Source of the DNA: Stappia sp. WLB 29
GTDB lineage: Bacteria > Pseudomonadota > Alphaproteobacteria > Rhizobiales > Stappiaceae
DNA: 64,000 nucleotides
NCBI RefSeq assembly: GCF_023507705.1
Contig: NZ_JALBGD010000005.1
Span: forward strand, 243,325 to 307,324
Reading direction: 5' to 3'
Shown here: piece by piece, positions 1-8,862 of the stretch
How the letters are laid out: every line of letters starts with the position of its first letter
Numbering within the stretch: position 1 is the stretch's first letter
Program-made: the position numbers and the translations under genes
Notes under the pieces: generated by a model
Database searches by the model: none
The model's input: the letters and a program-made list of their open reading frames with translations, nothing else
Told to the model about the DNA's origin: nothing

Positions 1-1080
1 AACGAGGCGTTCTCGGCTGCCGCCCTCGATCTCGTACGCCGTGTCGCCCCGAGCCTTGCCGAGGGCGAGGAAGGCACGGAGCCCGACCGGCTGGTCGAGG
101 CGCTTCATAACCGTCTTGCCGAGGAGCGCGCCGCGCTCACCCGCGCGGAAGGGGCCGGCGAGGCGCTCGCCAAGTCCCGCGCCGAACTGGCCCGGGCCGA
201 GGAGCGGCAGGCGGGCGCAGCAAGGCAGCTTTCCGACCTTTGCGCCGATCTTCCCGAGGCGCTGCGTGCGGGCGACATGACGACGCTCGCCGCCCGCTTG
301 GCGGAGCGAGACGGCGTTGCCGCCACCCTCGACGAGACGCTGACGCTGTTTACTGAGACGGCTGCCGGCGAGCCGCGAGAGGCGGTTGCCGAGGAACTGT
401 CGGGTCTCGAGGAGGGGGCTGCACAGGCCGCGCTGGAGCGGCTTGCCGGCGAGATCGAGGCGCTGACGGCGGCCATGAAGGAGGCGCTCGCCGCCCGCCA
501 TGCCGCGGTTGCCGAGCGCGACCGCGCCGAGGCCGGGGAGGGCGCCGACCGCGCCGCCTTCGAACGGCTGGCCGCCGAAGCGGAACTGCAGGAACTCGGC
601 CGCCAATGGCTCGTCACCCGGCTTGCCTCGCTGCTTCTCTCCGGTGCGCTGGAGCAGCACCGCGCACGCCAGGACGACCCGCTGCTGGAGCATGCCGGCC
701 GGCTGTTCGCGGGGCTCACCTCCGGCTCTTTCGACGGGCTGACGCGCCGCTTCGGCGAGGACGAGCGGGCAGAGCTTCTGGCGTGCCGCCCGGACGGGGC
801 GACCGTCGGCCTCGTCGGCTTGAGCGACGGCACCTGCGACCAGCTCTATCTGGCGCTGCGCCTTGCGTTCCTGACCGATTACGCCACCCGCGCGGAGGCG
901 GCGCCCTTCATCGGCGACGACCTGTTCCAGACCTTCGACGATGCGCGCACCGCCGCCGGCCTGCGCACGCTCGCGGGCCTGTCGGACACGTTGCAGCCGA
1001 TCCTATTCACCCACCATGCCAGCGTGGTCGACATCGCCCGGCGCGAGCTCGGCGAGCGGCTCGACCTGCTGGAGATGTGA
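1..1080 (+). CDS. YhaN-like AAA/SMC-type ATPase, C-terminal part (5' end outside window)
   Basis: The reading frame is open from base 1 to the TGA at 1078-1080 (359 codons seen), so the true start lies upstream. The first two thirds is Ala/Glu/Arg-rich and looks like a long coiled coil. The last part carries the ABC/SMC-type ATPase half: an LSDGTCDQLYLALRLAFL signature-like motif, then FIGDDLFQTFDD (Walker B-like acidic pair) and an H-loop-like FTHHASVVDIA. This arrangement is that of YhaN/SbcC-like proteins, which usually pair with a YhaO/SbcD-type phosphoesterase in DNA-end processing. The partner would lie upstream and cannot be seen. Family assignment is good; the precise role is inferred. 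Confidence 0.8.
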   Translation, partial: NEAFSAAALDLVRRVAPSLAEGEEGTEPDRLVEALHNRLAEERAALTRAEGAGEALAKSRAELARAEERQAGAARQLSDLCADLPEALRAGDMTTLAARLAERDGVAATLDETLTLFTETAAGEPREAVAEELSGLEEGAAQAALERLAGEIEALTAAMKEALAARHAAVAERDRAEAGEGADRAAFERLAAEAELQELGRQWLVTRLASLLLSGALEQHRARQDDPLLEHAGRLFAGLTSGSFDGLTRRFGEDERAELLACRPDGATVGLVGLSDGTCDQLYLALRLAFLTDYATRAEAAPFIGDDLFQTFDDARTAAGLRTLAGLSDTLQPILFTHHASVVDIARRELGERLDLLEM

Positions 1081-1164
1081 AAGGCGCTTGCTGCGTGTTG
1101 CCAGCGGCTGTGCGATCCGGCATGGCTTGCCGCATGACTGCATTTTCCCACCTGGAAACCCGCC

Positions 1165-2373
1165 ATGCGCGCTGAGCGCTTCGATACTGTCATTCTCGGG
1201 GCCGGCGCCGCCGGTATGATGTGTGCTGCCCATGCGGGTGCGCGGGGCGGGCGCGTGCTCGTCGTCGACCATGCCAAGGCACCCGGCGAGAAGATCCGCA
1301 TTTCCGGAGGTGGCCGCTGCAACTTCACCAATATCGGCGCGACGGCCCGCAATTTCCTGTCCGAAAACCCGCATTTCGCGAAGTCCGCGCTCGGCCGCTA
1401 CACCGCCCGCGACTTTCTGGCGCTGGTGGAGCGGCACCGCATCCCCTGGCACGAGAAGACGCTGGGCCAGCTTTTCTGTGACAACTCGGCCGGGGATATC
1501 ATCGCGATGCTGCGCGCCGAGATGGATGCGGTCGGCGCCGAGTTGAGATTGTCTACGACGCTGGAGGAGCTGGAGCACGGGGACAACGGCTTCCGCCTGA
1601 CGCTGGGCGGCGAGGGAGAGGCGACGGTCGCCTGCCGCCATCTGGTCGTCGCCTGCGGGGGCAAGTCGATCCCCAAGATGGGCGCAACCGGCCTCGGCTA
1701 CCGCATCGCCGAGCGCTTCGGCCTCGCCGTCACCGAAACCCGGCCCGCGCTGGTACCGCTGACCTTCGCCGAAGACATGCTGGCGGGCTTCCGCGAGATC
1801 GCCGGCGTCGCCGCGCCGGTGCGCGTGTCATTCGGCAAGACCTCGTTCGACGAAGCGATGCTCTTCACCCATCGCGGCCTGTCCGGCCCCGCGATCCTGC
1901 AGATCTCGTCCTATTGGCGCGAAGGCCAGCCGGTCCGCATCGCCTTCCTGCCGGGCCGCGACCTTTTGGGCGAACTGCGCGCCTCGCGCCAGGAAAACGG
2001 CCGCCGAAGCCTTGCCAATGCGCTGGCCGAGATCCTGCCCAGGCGGCTGGCCGGCTACATGGCGGAGCGCCACGGCTGGTCGGGCCAGATGGGCGAGACC
2101 GGCGACCGCAGGCTTGCCGCCATCGCCGCGACGCTGCAGGGCTGGGAGGTGATGCCGCTCGGCACGGAAGGGTACCGCACGGCGGAGGTGACGCTCGGCG
2201 GCGTCGACACGGCCGGCCTCACCTCGAAAACCCTGGAGGCCAAGGCCGTACCTGGCCTTTATTTCATCGGCGAGGTCGTCGACGTCACCGGCTGGCTCGG
2301 CGGGTATAACTTCCAGTGGGCCTGGTCTTCCGGGTGGGCCGCCGGTACGGCGATTGCCGAAAGGGACGGCTAG
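1165..2373 (+). CDS. BaiN/HI0933-family NAD(P)/FAD-dependent oxidoreductase
   Basis: 402 aa, normal length for the family. The N-terminus has a Rossmann FAD site (VILGAGAAGMMCA, about residues 8-20) followed by the family hallmark GEKIRISGGGRCNFTN (about 41-56). The C-terminus closes the FAD fold with GWLGGYNFQWAWSSGWAAG. BaiN/YhiN-type flavoproteins are soluble; the Clostridium member reduces bile-acid intermediates, but most bacterial members have no known substrate. The gene starts 84 bp after the ATPase on the same strand and converges on the LysE gene, which ends 12 bp away. Substrate unknown. Confidence 0.9.
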   Translation: MRAERFDTVILGAGAAGMMCAAHAGARGGRVLVVDHAKAPGEKIRISGGGRCNFTNIGATARNFLSENPHFAKSALGRYTARDFLALVERHRIPWHEKTLGQLFCDNSAGDIIAMLRAEMDAVGAELRLSTTLEELEHGDNGFRLTLGGEGEATVACRHLVVACGGKSIPKMGATGLGYRIAERFGLAVTETRPALVPLTFAEDMLAGFREIAGVAAPVRVSFGKTSFDEAMLFTHRGLSGPAILQISSYWREGQPVRIAFLPGRDLLGELRASRQENGRRSLANALAEILPRRLAGYMAERHGWSGQMGETGDRRLAAIAATLQGWEVMPLGTEGYRTAEVTLGGVDTAGLTSKTLEAKAVPGLYFIGEVVDVTGWLGGYNFQWAWSSGWAAGTAIAERDG

Positions 2374-2385
2374 CCGCCTGCCGCT

Positions 2386-3021
2386 TCAGCTTCGCTGCAG
2401 CGCGAGATTCGCGCCGAGGCCGATCAGGATCGTGCCGCCGATCCGGCGCGCCAGCTTCTGGGCCCGGCCGGAGCGGGCCAGCCGCGTCCTGAGGCCGGCG
2501 GCGAAGATCACGCAGACGAGATCGGCCGAGGAAAACATCAGGTTGACCGCCGTGCCGAGCACCAGGAACTGAGCCCAGACCGGCAGTCCGGCGGACGGAT
2601 CGACGAACTGCGGCAGGAAGGCGAGGAAGAAGATCGCGGTCTTCGGGTTGAGCACCTCCACCGTGATGCTCTCGAAGAAGGCCTTGCGCGCCGAGGCCGT
2701 GGCGGAGCTTGCCGCCTCCGCCGCCAGGGTGCTGCCGGCGCTGCGGATCAGCGTCCAGCCGAGCCAGACGAGATAGAGCGCGCCGGCGATCTTCACCGCC
2801 AGATAGAGCGGCGGCACCGCATGAAACAGCACCGACAGCCCGGCCGCCGCCGCCACCACATGGGCATAGCCGCCAAGGTGAATGCCGAGAGCGGCCATCA
2901 GCCCCGCCGTCCGGCCGCGGGCCAGCGTCTGGGCGGTGGCGTAGAGCATCGCCGGCCCCGGCATGTAGGCGAAGATCGCGGTCGTCACGAGGAAGGTGAG
3001 GAGGATATCGGCGGACGGCAT
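2386..3021 (-). CDS. LysE/RhtB-family amino acid exporter
   Basis: 211 aa and hydrophobic throughout, with about six predicted membrane segments. The N-terminal PGPAMLYATAQTLARGR motif near residues 21-37 is the conserved start of LysE/RhtB exporters. PKTAIFFLAFLPQFVDP in the middle is also typical. These inner-membrane carriers export amino acids or related small molecules; the substrate cannot be read from sequence. It lies 51 bp downstream of the PaiB-like gene on the same strand, so the two may be co-transcribed. Confidence 0.92.
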   Translation of the reverse strand: MPSADILLTFLVTTAIFAYMPGPAMLYATAQTLARGRTAGLMAALGIHLGGYAHVVAAAAGLSVLFHAVPPLYLAVKIAGALYLVWLGWTLIRSAGSTLAAEAASSATASARKAFFESITVEVLNPKTAIFFLAFLPQFVDPSAGLPVWAQFLVLGTAVNLMFSSADLVCVIFAAGLRTRLARSGRAQKLARRIGGTILIGLGANLALQRS

Positions 3022-3072
3022 GGTCGCAAACCTTTGCTGTAACTTGGATTTTTGTTCAGGGGGCGCGGGGCT

Positions 3073-3696
3073 TCAGAGCGGAATGTCCTGCGCCACCCGC
3101 CGCGCGGTCTCGCTCGCCTCGCCGGCAAGGCCCTGCGCAACGCCCGCGCGGTCGGCGGCGCTGCGGTTCTGGCTCATCTTCCGCTTGCCTTCCAAACGGG
3201 TGATAACCATCCGCATGCCGACGATCCCGCGAAGCTGCGCGGCGACGAAATCGGCCGGCGCGTCGGACACGGCCCAGGCGTTCGCGCGCCCGGCCTCGTG
3301 CCGGTCGGTGAGGCGGCCGACCACCTGGCGCAGCCGCTCCGCATCCTCGAAAAACTCAATCTTTCCATAGGCATGGACGGCGGCGTAGTTCCATGTCGGC
3401 ACGACCTTGCCGTGCTCCGCCTTGCTGGCATACCAGCCGGGGGAGACATAGGCATCCGGCCCGGAAAAGGTCGCCAGCGCCTCGCCGAGGACCGGCGCGC
3501 GCCACTGGGGATTGGCGCGGGCAAGATGCCCGTGCAGCACCCCCAACGGGCCCTCGGCGGGGTCGAAGAGCAGCGGCAGCGGCGTCGCCAGCAGGCCGTC
3601 GGCGGTGGCGGTGACAAGGGTGGCGAGGGGGCAGGCCCCGATCATCGCGGCGAGCGTTGCGGGATCGTCCTCGCGAAAGGCGGGCGGCGTGTACAT
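3073..3696 (-). CDS. PaiB-like FMN-binding negative transcriptional regulator
   Basis: 207 aa. It begins MYTPPAFREDD, the usual start of the PaiB family, and has the split-barrel flavin-binding fold with TPLPLLFDP near residue 38 and PTWNYAAVHAYG near 100. Bacillus PaiB is a repressor acting with PaiA; most proteobacterial homologues are uncharacterised FMN-binding proteins. No PaiA-type acetyltransferase is adjacent. It is followed on the same strand by the LysE exporter, which suggests a small two-gene transcript. The name reflects family membership; regulatory function is unproven. Confidence 0.85.
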   Translation of the reverse strand: MYTPPAFREDDPATLAAMIGACPLATLVTATADGLLATPLPLLFDPAEGPLGVLHGHLARANPQWRAPVLGEALATFSGPDAYVSPGWYASKAEHGKVVPTWNYAAVHAYGKIEFFEDAERLRQVVGRLTDRHEAGRANAWAVSDAPADFVAAQLRGIVGMRMVITRLEGKRKMSQNRSAADRAGVAQGLAGEASETARRVAQDIPL

Positions 3697-3805
3697 CTGG
3701 CAAGGATCCGGACGGTCGAAACTGCCTTGAAACTAGCGGCTTTCCGAGCCTCCGCGAAGATCCGCCTGCCGGCGCAATCGGGGTACCGCTTCGCGCAGAA
3801 CCAGC

Positions 3806-4093
3806 TCAGGCGAGCAGGGCGGCAAGGCTCTCGTGGGTGCGGCCGGGAGCGATCTGGTGGATCTCGGCGCTGACGACGCCCTTCGCGACGAACGGGTCCG
3901 CGGCAACGCGCGCTTCCAGCGCCTGGCGGGGCTCGCCGCGGGCGAGAACGGCACCTCCGACACCCGGCACCAGGCTGCCGGCGAGCAGGAAGACGCCGTC
4001 CTCGAAGCCCTGGCGGATCCAGGCGTTGTGCCCGTCCATGTGGCGGGGCGCCTCCGCCCGGTTGGCGGCGAATTTCAGGAACACGACGAACAT
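3806..4093 (-). CDS. YciI-family protein
   Basis: 95 aa, a normal YciI length, with a ferredoxin-like fold expected. Recognisable features are the N-terminal FVVFLKFAANR strand, the HMDGHNAWI segment with conserved histidines, and LAGSLVPGVGG. YciI proteins resemble muconolactone isomerase/dehalogenase folds and mostly lack a known reaction. The start has a strong AGGAGG Shine-Dalgarno. It lies 28 bp downstream of the TetR gene on the same strand, so it is the probable target and partner of that regulator. Confidence 0.85.
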   Translation of the reverse strand: MFVVFLKFAANRAEAPRHMDGHNAWIRQGFEDGVFLLAGSLVPGVGGAVLARGEPRQALEARVAADPFVAKGVVSAEIHQIAPGRTHESLAALLA

Positions 4094-4121
4094 GGCTTCC
4101 TCCTGTAAAACCTGAGACCGA

Positions 4122-4697
4122 TCAGGCGCTTACCGGAACGGTGCGGTCGAGCCAGCGGGTGAGATCGGCGACTTCCCGCTCGACGAAAGCCGCATCGCCC
4201 AGGGCATTGGCGAGGGTCGCTATCCCCTGGCTGCGGGCGATCAGATGCAGCGCCAGACGGTCGGCATCCGGCCCAAGGCCGAGCGCTGCGAACTGGCGCG
4301 CCAGCCAGTCGCGGAACAGGGCGAAAAGGCGGCCGGCATCGCTGAGCGAGGGGTGGTCGATCTTGGCGAGCTCGGCGGTCAGCGTGCCGACCGGGCAGCC
4401 GTGGCGCAGGATCTTCGCCCGGTTGGCGATCAGGATGCGGATGAAGCAGCGGATGCGCGCCGCCGGGCTGTCGCCGGCCTCGCTCTCCCAGGCCACTAGG
4501 AGCGCGCGCGTCGCCTCCAGCCGCCGGTCGATCACAGCGCTCAGGATTTCGTCTTTCCTCTTGAAATGATGGTAGAAATTGCCCCGCGAGATGCCGACCG
4601 CCGCCGCGATATCGGCAAAGGAGGTGTGCTCGAACCCCTGCTCGTAAAACAGCCGGTCGGCCTCGCCGACGATCTGGTCGCGGGTCGCGCGCGCCAT
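4122..4697 (-). CDS. TetR/AcrR-family transcriptional regulator
   Basis: 191 aa. The N-terminal helix-turn-helix is clear: FADIAAAVGISRGNFYHHF at about residues 24-42, followed by KRKDEIL. The rest is the helical ligand-binding and dimerisation domain with AKILRHGCPVGTLTAELAKI, as in the YxaF/LmrA-like or NemR-like group. It heads a two-gene unit with the YciI gene. The upstream region has GGAC-N4-GTCC dyads, so autorepression is likely. The ligand is unknown; a conserved Cys in HGCPVG could sense electrophiles, which is speculation. Confidence 0.9.
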   Translation of the reverse strand: MARATRDQIVGEADRLFYEQGFEHTSFADIAAAVGISRGNFYHHFKRKDEILSAVIDRRLEATRALLVAWESEAGDSPAARIRCFIRILIANRAKILRHGCPVGTLTAELAKIDHPSLSDAGRLFALFRDWLARQFAALGLGPDADRLALHLIARSQGIATLANALGDAAFVEREVADLTRWLDRTVPVSA

Positions 4698-4749
4698 TCT
4701 CCCACACCCTTCCTCTGGTGCTGCCCGGACAGGGGATAAGATCTGCCTC

Positions 4750-4786
4750 GGACGTTTGTCCTAATTCCGATTTAGGACGAGCGTCC
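4750..4786. promoter_or_regulatory. Candidate TetR operator: two GGAC-N4-GTCC dyads
   Basis: GGACGTTTGTCC (4750-4761) and GGACGAGCGTCC (4775-4786) are each palindromic at GGAC/GTCC. They are also linked by an inverted repeat GTCCTAA-N7-TTAGGAC (4758-4778). They sit 53-89 bp upstream of the TetR start, where autorepression would act. Confidence 0.6.
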
Positions 4787-5364
4787 CAATTCTGTCAAGC
4801 GGGGACAACAGGGATGGCGGGGAGGGCGGAACGGGCGAAGGTGGGATGCGCGGCAAAGCGGCGCGAAACGCCCGAAACGGCGGCGCGGCGGCAGGAATTT
4901 ACGGCTAACCATCTGAAAACAAGCGTGTTTTGGTCGCTATCGAAAATTGAGAAATTTTGCGACGAATTTTGCAAAATCGCCTCTCGAAAATCCCGAAAAT
5001 TGAGAAAGCCGTCGCAAACGCACCGAAATCGGCCGGACGCCCGAGATCGGCAGGGGAAGCCGCGGCGTTGGTCAGGAGAGATGACCGGCTGCCCGGCCCG
5101 ACCGCCCGCCCGCGGGCCGGACCGCCTGCCGGGATGAGAGGGGAGGGGGGGATGTTATCCCCGGAAGGCGGCGGACTGTTATCCCCGGGCCGGATTTTCG
5201 TGAGAGAGTATGGGGCTCAGGAACGGTGCGACAACAAGACCGGAACGGGCCCGATAGGCATCTTCAATAATCTTTCTGCAACTGGAGGGGGCGCCATAAA
5301 GCGTGGCACTGTGAGGTAATACGCTCTCGTTAGATTTATCGGGGTTCTCCAGCCAGAACTCAAA
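4787..5364. other. Gene-poor, repeat-bearing left edge of the helicase island
   Basis: No convincing gene is seen. Composition shifts from GC-rich to an AT-rich patch at about 4900-5010. That patch carries an exact 14-bp direct repeat CGAAAATTGAGAAA (4941-4954 and 4994-5007) and a perfect palindrome ATTTTGCAAAAT (4966-4977). A second pair, TGTTATCCCCGG, occurs at 5153-5164 and 5177-5188, 24 bp apart. The short open frames here have no recognisable product. Confidence 0.6.
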
Positions 5365-8300
5365 TCAATTAGAAAGGTAACTGCATAACACCGAAAAAAC
5401 ACCAGCCGACTTCCAAGAACTTTGATTTCCAATCACGTATAGCGAAGATTTTGCTCGTGTGATTGCGACATTGACGAGGTTCGGCCTGCTGCCCGCCCAA
5501 TTGCGTGCGCCGTTTTGAGAAGAAGCCTGTGCGCCAAGGACAAAGAAGACGGTGCCGGCTTCACGGCCCTGAACGGTATGGACCGTGCCGACATGCTCCC
5601 AGACCCAGGCGTCAGGTCTATCAACCCATCCGTTTAACACGCCGCTGCGCAGGAGTTCTTGACGCAGATTGTCCTGCACGATGACAAAAGGCGTCACAAC
5701 ATAAAGATCGGCATAAGCGCCACTCATGCGAAGCTTCTGCAGCATGTCAATCAACACCGCTGCTTCATCAGCACACCATTTGTCAGGACCGGGTTTGCCG
5801 ACAACATCAATCCAACGTGACGGGCCGAGGACCGGATTTGCGTTTGTAGGCTTTTTGGCCTGTACCATGAGATTTGAATAGGCAATCTCGTTCGAGATAT
5901 CGAACATCGGGCTGTCACAGCGCCGATGTACAAGAAGCGGCGCGCCAACCTCACGATGGCCGCTACCGATCGGGAACTTGGCGCAGTACATACTGGCGGC
6001 GTCCGCTACCGTCTGCACGGAAGCTTCAGGTGCGTTGTATTTCAACGGGTCAATACCGAAGAAGGCGCATATCTCCTCCGTGAGACTGTTGGGGAGCGTG
6101 ACGACAGGTGCGATCTGAAGCGGATCCCCTACAACGACCGAGCGCTTTGTTCGCATCATTGCGCCAACGGCGGCCTGTGGCGCTGCTTGTCCCGCTTCAT
6201 CGACCAGAAGCCATCCCAATGCTTCCGTCGGCAATCGTGAGAACATCCGGTTGACCGAAGCGAATGTCGTTGAGACCACCGGAACGACCAGGAAGAAAGA
6301 TGACCAGAGATCAGCGATCAGTGCATCTTTTTGCGGAGTGCCGAGTGAGCGCGTCCCGAAAGTCTCGACAAAGACAGAAAGGTTTTGCCGCAGCGGATCG
6401 GCTGCGGCGTCAATGAAGGCACGGTGCAGCTGAATAGCGGCTTCAAATACATCGTCACGCTGACGACTTGCAGCCTTATCAAACCACACACTAGCGGTTT
6501 GAATATCTTCATGTGCTCTGGCAAAGAAGTCGACATCGGGTAGAGGGGCATTAATCTCAGTGCGAGCTTGATTCAGGCTTGTTTGGAGGTCGGATTTCTC
6601 ATTGCGCAGCGTGTTCAGAGATTTCTGCGTCTGCGCAATCAGATCCTTTTTTGCCGCCAGTTCGACACCAAGATCATCGGCAGATTTCTTGCGGATCTGA
6701 AACTGCTGCTGGTCGTAATAGGCCTTCTTTGAAAGTCCTTGCTGTTCGCCGGACCAAACTCGGTAACGGGCTGTTCGGAATAGCCGAGCAAAGAAGCCAG
6801 GGCGCATTTCAAAATGTAAGACCTGCGCCTGACGCGAAACTCTAAGCTGAGTTTCTGCTTCCTGTTGCTCGTGCTGGGCAGTTACGAGGTCGTTTTCAAC
6901 GGCCAGTGCTTCTACCTCAAGTGGAGGTAGCTTCGACGCAAGATAGTCAATTTCTGCAGCAACTTGGACGAGGCGAACGAGTTGCACATGAAGCTTCTGC
7001 AGGTTGCTTTGCGTTCGGTTGAAAGCAACAAATTTTGCCTTGAAGTTAGTGCGGGCTTTATCCCACCGCGCCTGTGCTTCACGGCTGTTTGACGGCGGGT
7101 GCTCACGGTCAATGATTTGACGATTTCTCTTTATCGGAGGACGACCACCGCCTTGGGGCTCGGATACGACCTGCGGTACACCGCTGGCATGATTGAGATA
7201 GGTGGATAGACCATTCTCTTCATCGCGCCAAAAGCCTTGCGAGAACAGGTAGCGGTTTGAGGAATTGCCGAGCACGGCGGCAATCACCCCCCAAGTGTCA
7301 CGTTTAAGCACGTTGTCCGAAACGCTCTTGAAATATCGAAGCTCTGGCGCGTCAGTCGCGATTGCGTCCAGCGCAGGAAGTTCGGCGCTGACATTCTCGA
7401 CAGCTTTGTTGTTCGATGAGGTAACGACCATCTCAAAACCTTTGAGACGCTCGTCCAGCTTGTGAAGCGTGATCTTTGCGCCGCTACGCTGAAGGCTTTG
7501 ATTGGTTGGTGTGAACCCCTGCGATGGGCGACTATATTCGCTCATCACCGCCGCGCGCTCGACAATACGCGCTGCTACAGCATCACGCAGTAGGGTTGTC
7601 TTGCCGGTGCCAGGCGGACCGTTGACGGCTAGGATACCGGTTTTTAGACGCGCTGCATTTGTCGCGTTAACTGCCGCCTGCTGCAACAATGCCAGTGGAA
7701 AACGCCCATTACCGGGCCATTTGCCGGCCGGCGTTAAAGCGGGCTGCAACAAGTCACGTAAACCCGTATCGTCTTCCAGCAGGTTGGTGCGTTGCGATGG
7801 TTTCTTAATGCCAAGATAATGCTGAAGCGCTCCAGGCAGATTTCCCGTTTGTGCCATTACCCGAGCTGCAGCCAAATCCTCCAAGAAGAACGAATTCAGC
7901 AAACCTGGCTCTGGAGGTGTTTTGCTGGCAAAAAACTCATAACGCCGCAGAGCGAAATATGGTGCTTTCACCGCGTGACCGCGAAGGGCCAACGCGCTGA
8001 CCAGATGATCGAACAGTTCGGTTATGTGCTTCTTTGTAAGTGGCACAACATCATTGTTCCGATCATAATTGATCAGAATCTTCCGGAAGGCTGCCATCAA
8101 GAGTTTTTCCTGTGCAGGCCAGTCCGCAAGTTTTTTAAGATCTCCCTGCAATGCGATAGGCACGCCCCAGGCAAAGCTCGAAATCGCAGCACAGGTTTCC
8201 TCTTCGAGTGGCCGTCCATCTTTGTCCAGCAAAACACTGGCAATCGGACTGTGTCCCCGCATGCTGGGTTTATCCGGGCGCTTGTCGGCATAAACTTTCA

Positions 8301-8862
8301 GGAGCGCCTCAACGGCAGGAGCGAGTTCAACTGAGCCAAGGATCAGTTCGTAGTAGAGGCGTTTTTTTGGGAGAGACTTTTCCCCCAGTTCCCATGGCAG
8401 AGGCGCTTCGTCGAAACGAGCAATCTTTTTTCGATCACCAGCGACAAGGTCAGTTTCACGCCTGTACCCTTGAGGGGACAACACTTCCAGCGCCGTCCAC
8501 GCGCGCAAAATATCTTGCGCATCATTTGTGATCGGCGGCTTAGTCACCGGTTTGACAACCGTCTTGATTGTTTCAGACGGTTTGACGGTTTCGGGAGGCT
8601 TGGGAGGTTCGCCAAATGGCAGCACGGGTTCGTGCGGCTTAGTCTTATTTTCAGGCTGAGGCGCTAATTTTTGAGCGGCGGGTTTTAACGGCTGGCCAGA
8701 ATTCGCAGCCTCGACTTCTTTTTTGAGCGCTAGCGCTCTCTGCGTGCTGCGGAACCCAAGCTCATGAACTATGCGGTTGAGCGTTTCACCATCGCTGCGG
8801 TTGTCCTCAAAAGCCTTTTCCAGCTCTCTAATCGACTTGTTGAAATACGGTCTGCTCGTCAT
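5365..8862 (-). CDS. Large SF1 (COG1112/Upf1-like) helicase with long coiled-coil insertion; candidate defence protein
   Basis: 1165 aa. Residues 1-55 form a small helical module beginning TSRPYFNKSIRELEKAF, followed by a Pro/Lys-rich linker to about 110. A conserved-looking accessory domain (AWTALEVLSPQGYRRETDL) precedes the helicase. Motifs are complete: Walker A GPPGTGKTT (415-423), motif II DEAGQA (888-893), GDPLQIAPV (about 912), VHTVQGREAGTVFF, and motif VI VAITRAKSS near the end. About 460 residues, including predicted coiled coil, separate motifs I and II. The protein stops soon after motif VI, with no nuclease domain visible. Codon and base use are less GC-rich than the neighbours, and the gene stands alone beside tRNA-Gly. 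Similar large helicases occur in defence loci. A DNA or RNA translocase role is well supported; antiphage function is inference. Confidence 0.85.
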   Translation of the reverse strand: MTSRPYFNKSIRELEKAFEDNRSDGETLNRIVHELGFRSTQRALALKKEVEAANSGQPLKPAAQKLAPQPENKTKPHEPVLPFGEPPKPPETVKPSETIKTVVKPVTKPPITNDAQDILRAWTALEVLSPQGYRRETDLVAGDRKKIARFDEAPLPWELGEKSLPKKRLYYELILGSVELAPAVEALLKVYADKRPDKPSMRGHSPIASVLLDKDGRPLEEETCAAISSFAWGVPIALQGDLKKLADWPAQEKLLMAAFRKILINYDRNNDVVPLTKKHITELFDHLVSALALRGHAVKAPYFALRRYEFFASKTPPEPGLLNSFFLEDLAAARVMAQTGNLPGALQHYLGIKKPSQRTNLLEDDTGLRDLLQPALTPAGKWPGNGRFPLALLQQAAVNATNAARLKTGILAVNGPPGTGKTTLLRDAVAARIVERAAVMSEYSRPSQGFTPTNQSLQRSGAKITLHKLDERLKGFEMVVTSSNNKAVENVSAELPALDAIATDAPELRYFKSVSDNVLKRDTWGVIAAVLGNSSNRYLFSQGFWRDEENGLSTYLNHASGVPQVVSEPQGGGRPPIKRNRQIIDREHPPSNSREAQARWDKARTNFKAKFVAFNRTQSNLQKLHVQLVRLVQVAAEIDYLASKLPPLEVEALAVENDLVTAQHEQQEAETQLRVSRQAQVLHFEMRPGFFARLFRTARYRVWSGEQQGLSKKAYYDQQQFQIRKKSADDLGVELAAKKDLIAQTQKSLNTLRNEKSDLQTSLNQARTEINAPLPDVDFFARAHEDIQTASVWFDKAASRQRDDVFEAAIQLHRAFIDAAADPLRQNLSVFVETFGTRSLGTPQKDALIADLWSSFFLVVPVVSTTFASVNRMFSRLPTEALGWLLVDEAGQAAPQAAVGAMMRTKRSVVVGDPLQIAPVVTLPNSLTEEICAFFGIDPLKYNAPEASVQTVADAASMYCAKFPIGSGHREVGAPLLVHRRCDSPMFDISNEIAYSNLMVQAKKPTNANPVLGPSRWIDVVGKPGPDKWCADEAAVLIDMLQKLRMSGAYADLYVVTPFVIVQDNLRQELLRSGVLNGWVDRPDAWVWEHVGTVHTVQGREAGTVFFVLGAQASSQNGARNWAGSRPNLVNVAITRAKSSLYVIGNQSSWKSAGVFSVLCSYLSN

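Noticed and set aside
4819-4842. Resemblance of GGGGAGGGCG..GAACGGGCGAAGG to the sequence around the tRNA-Gly 3' end (about 9248-9272), as a possible second attachment site
   Set aside because: It needs a 2-bp gap and several mismatches, extends outside the tRNA, and both stretches are purine-rich low-complexity sequence. No integrase is present in the window.
4718-5137. Open frame of 139 codons at the island edge
   Set aside because: Composition is Arg/Pro-rich, no domain is recognisable, and it spans the AT-rich repeats without codon bias.
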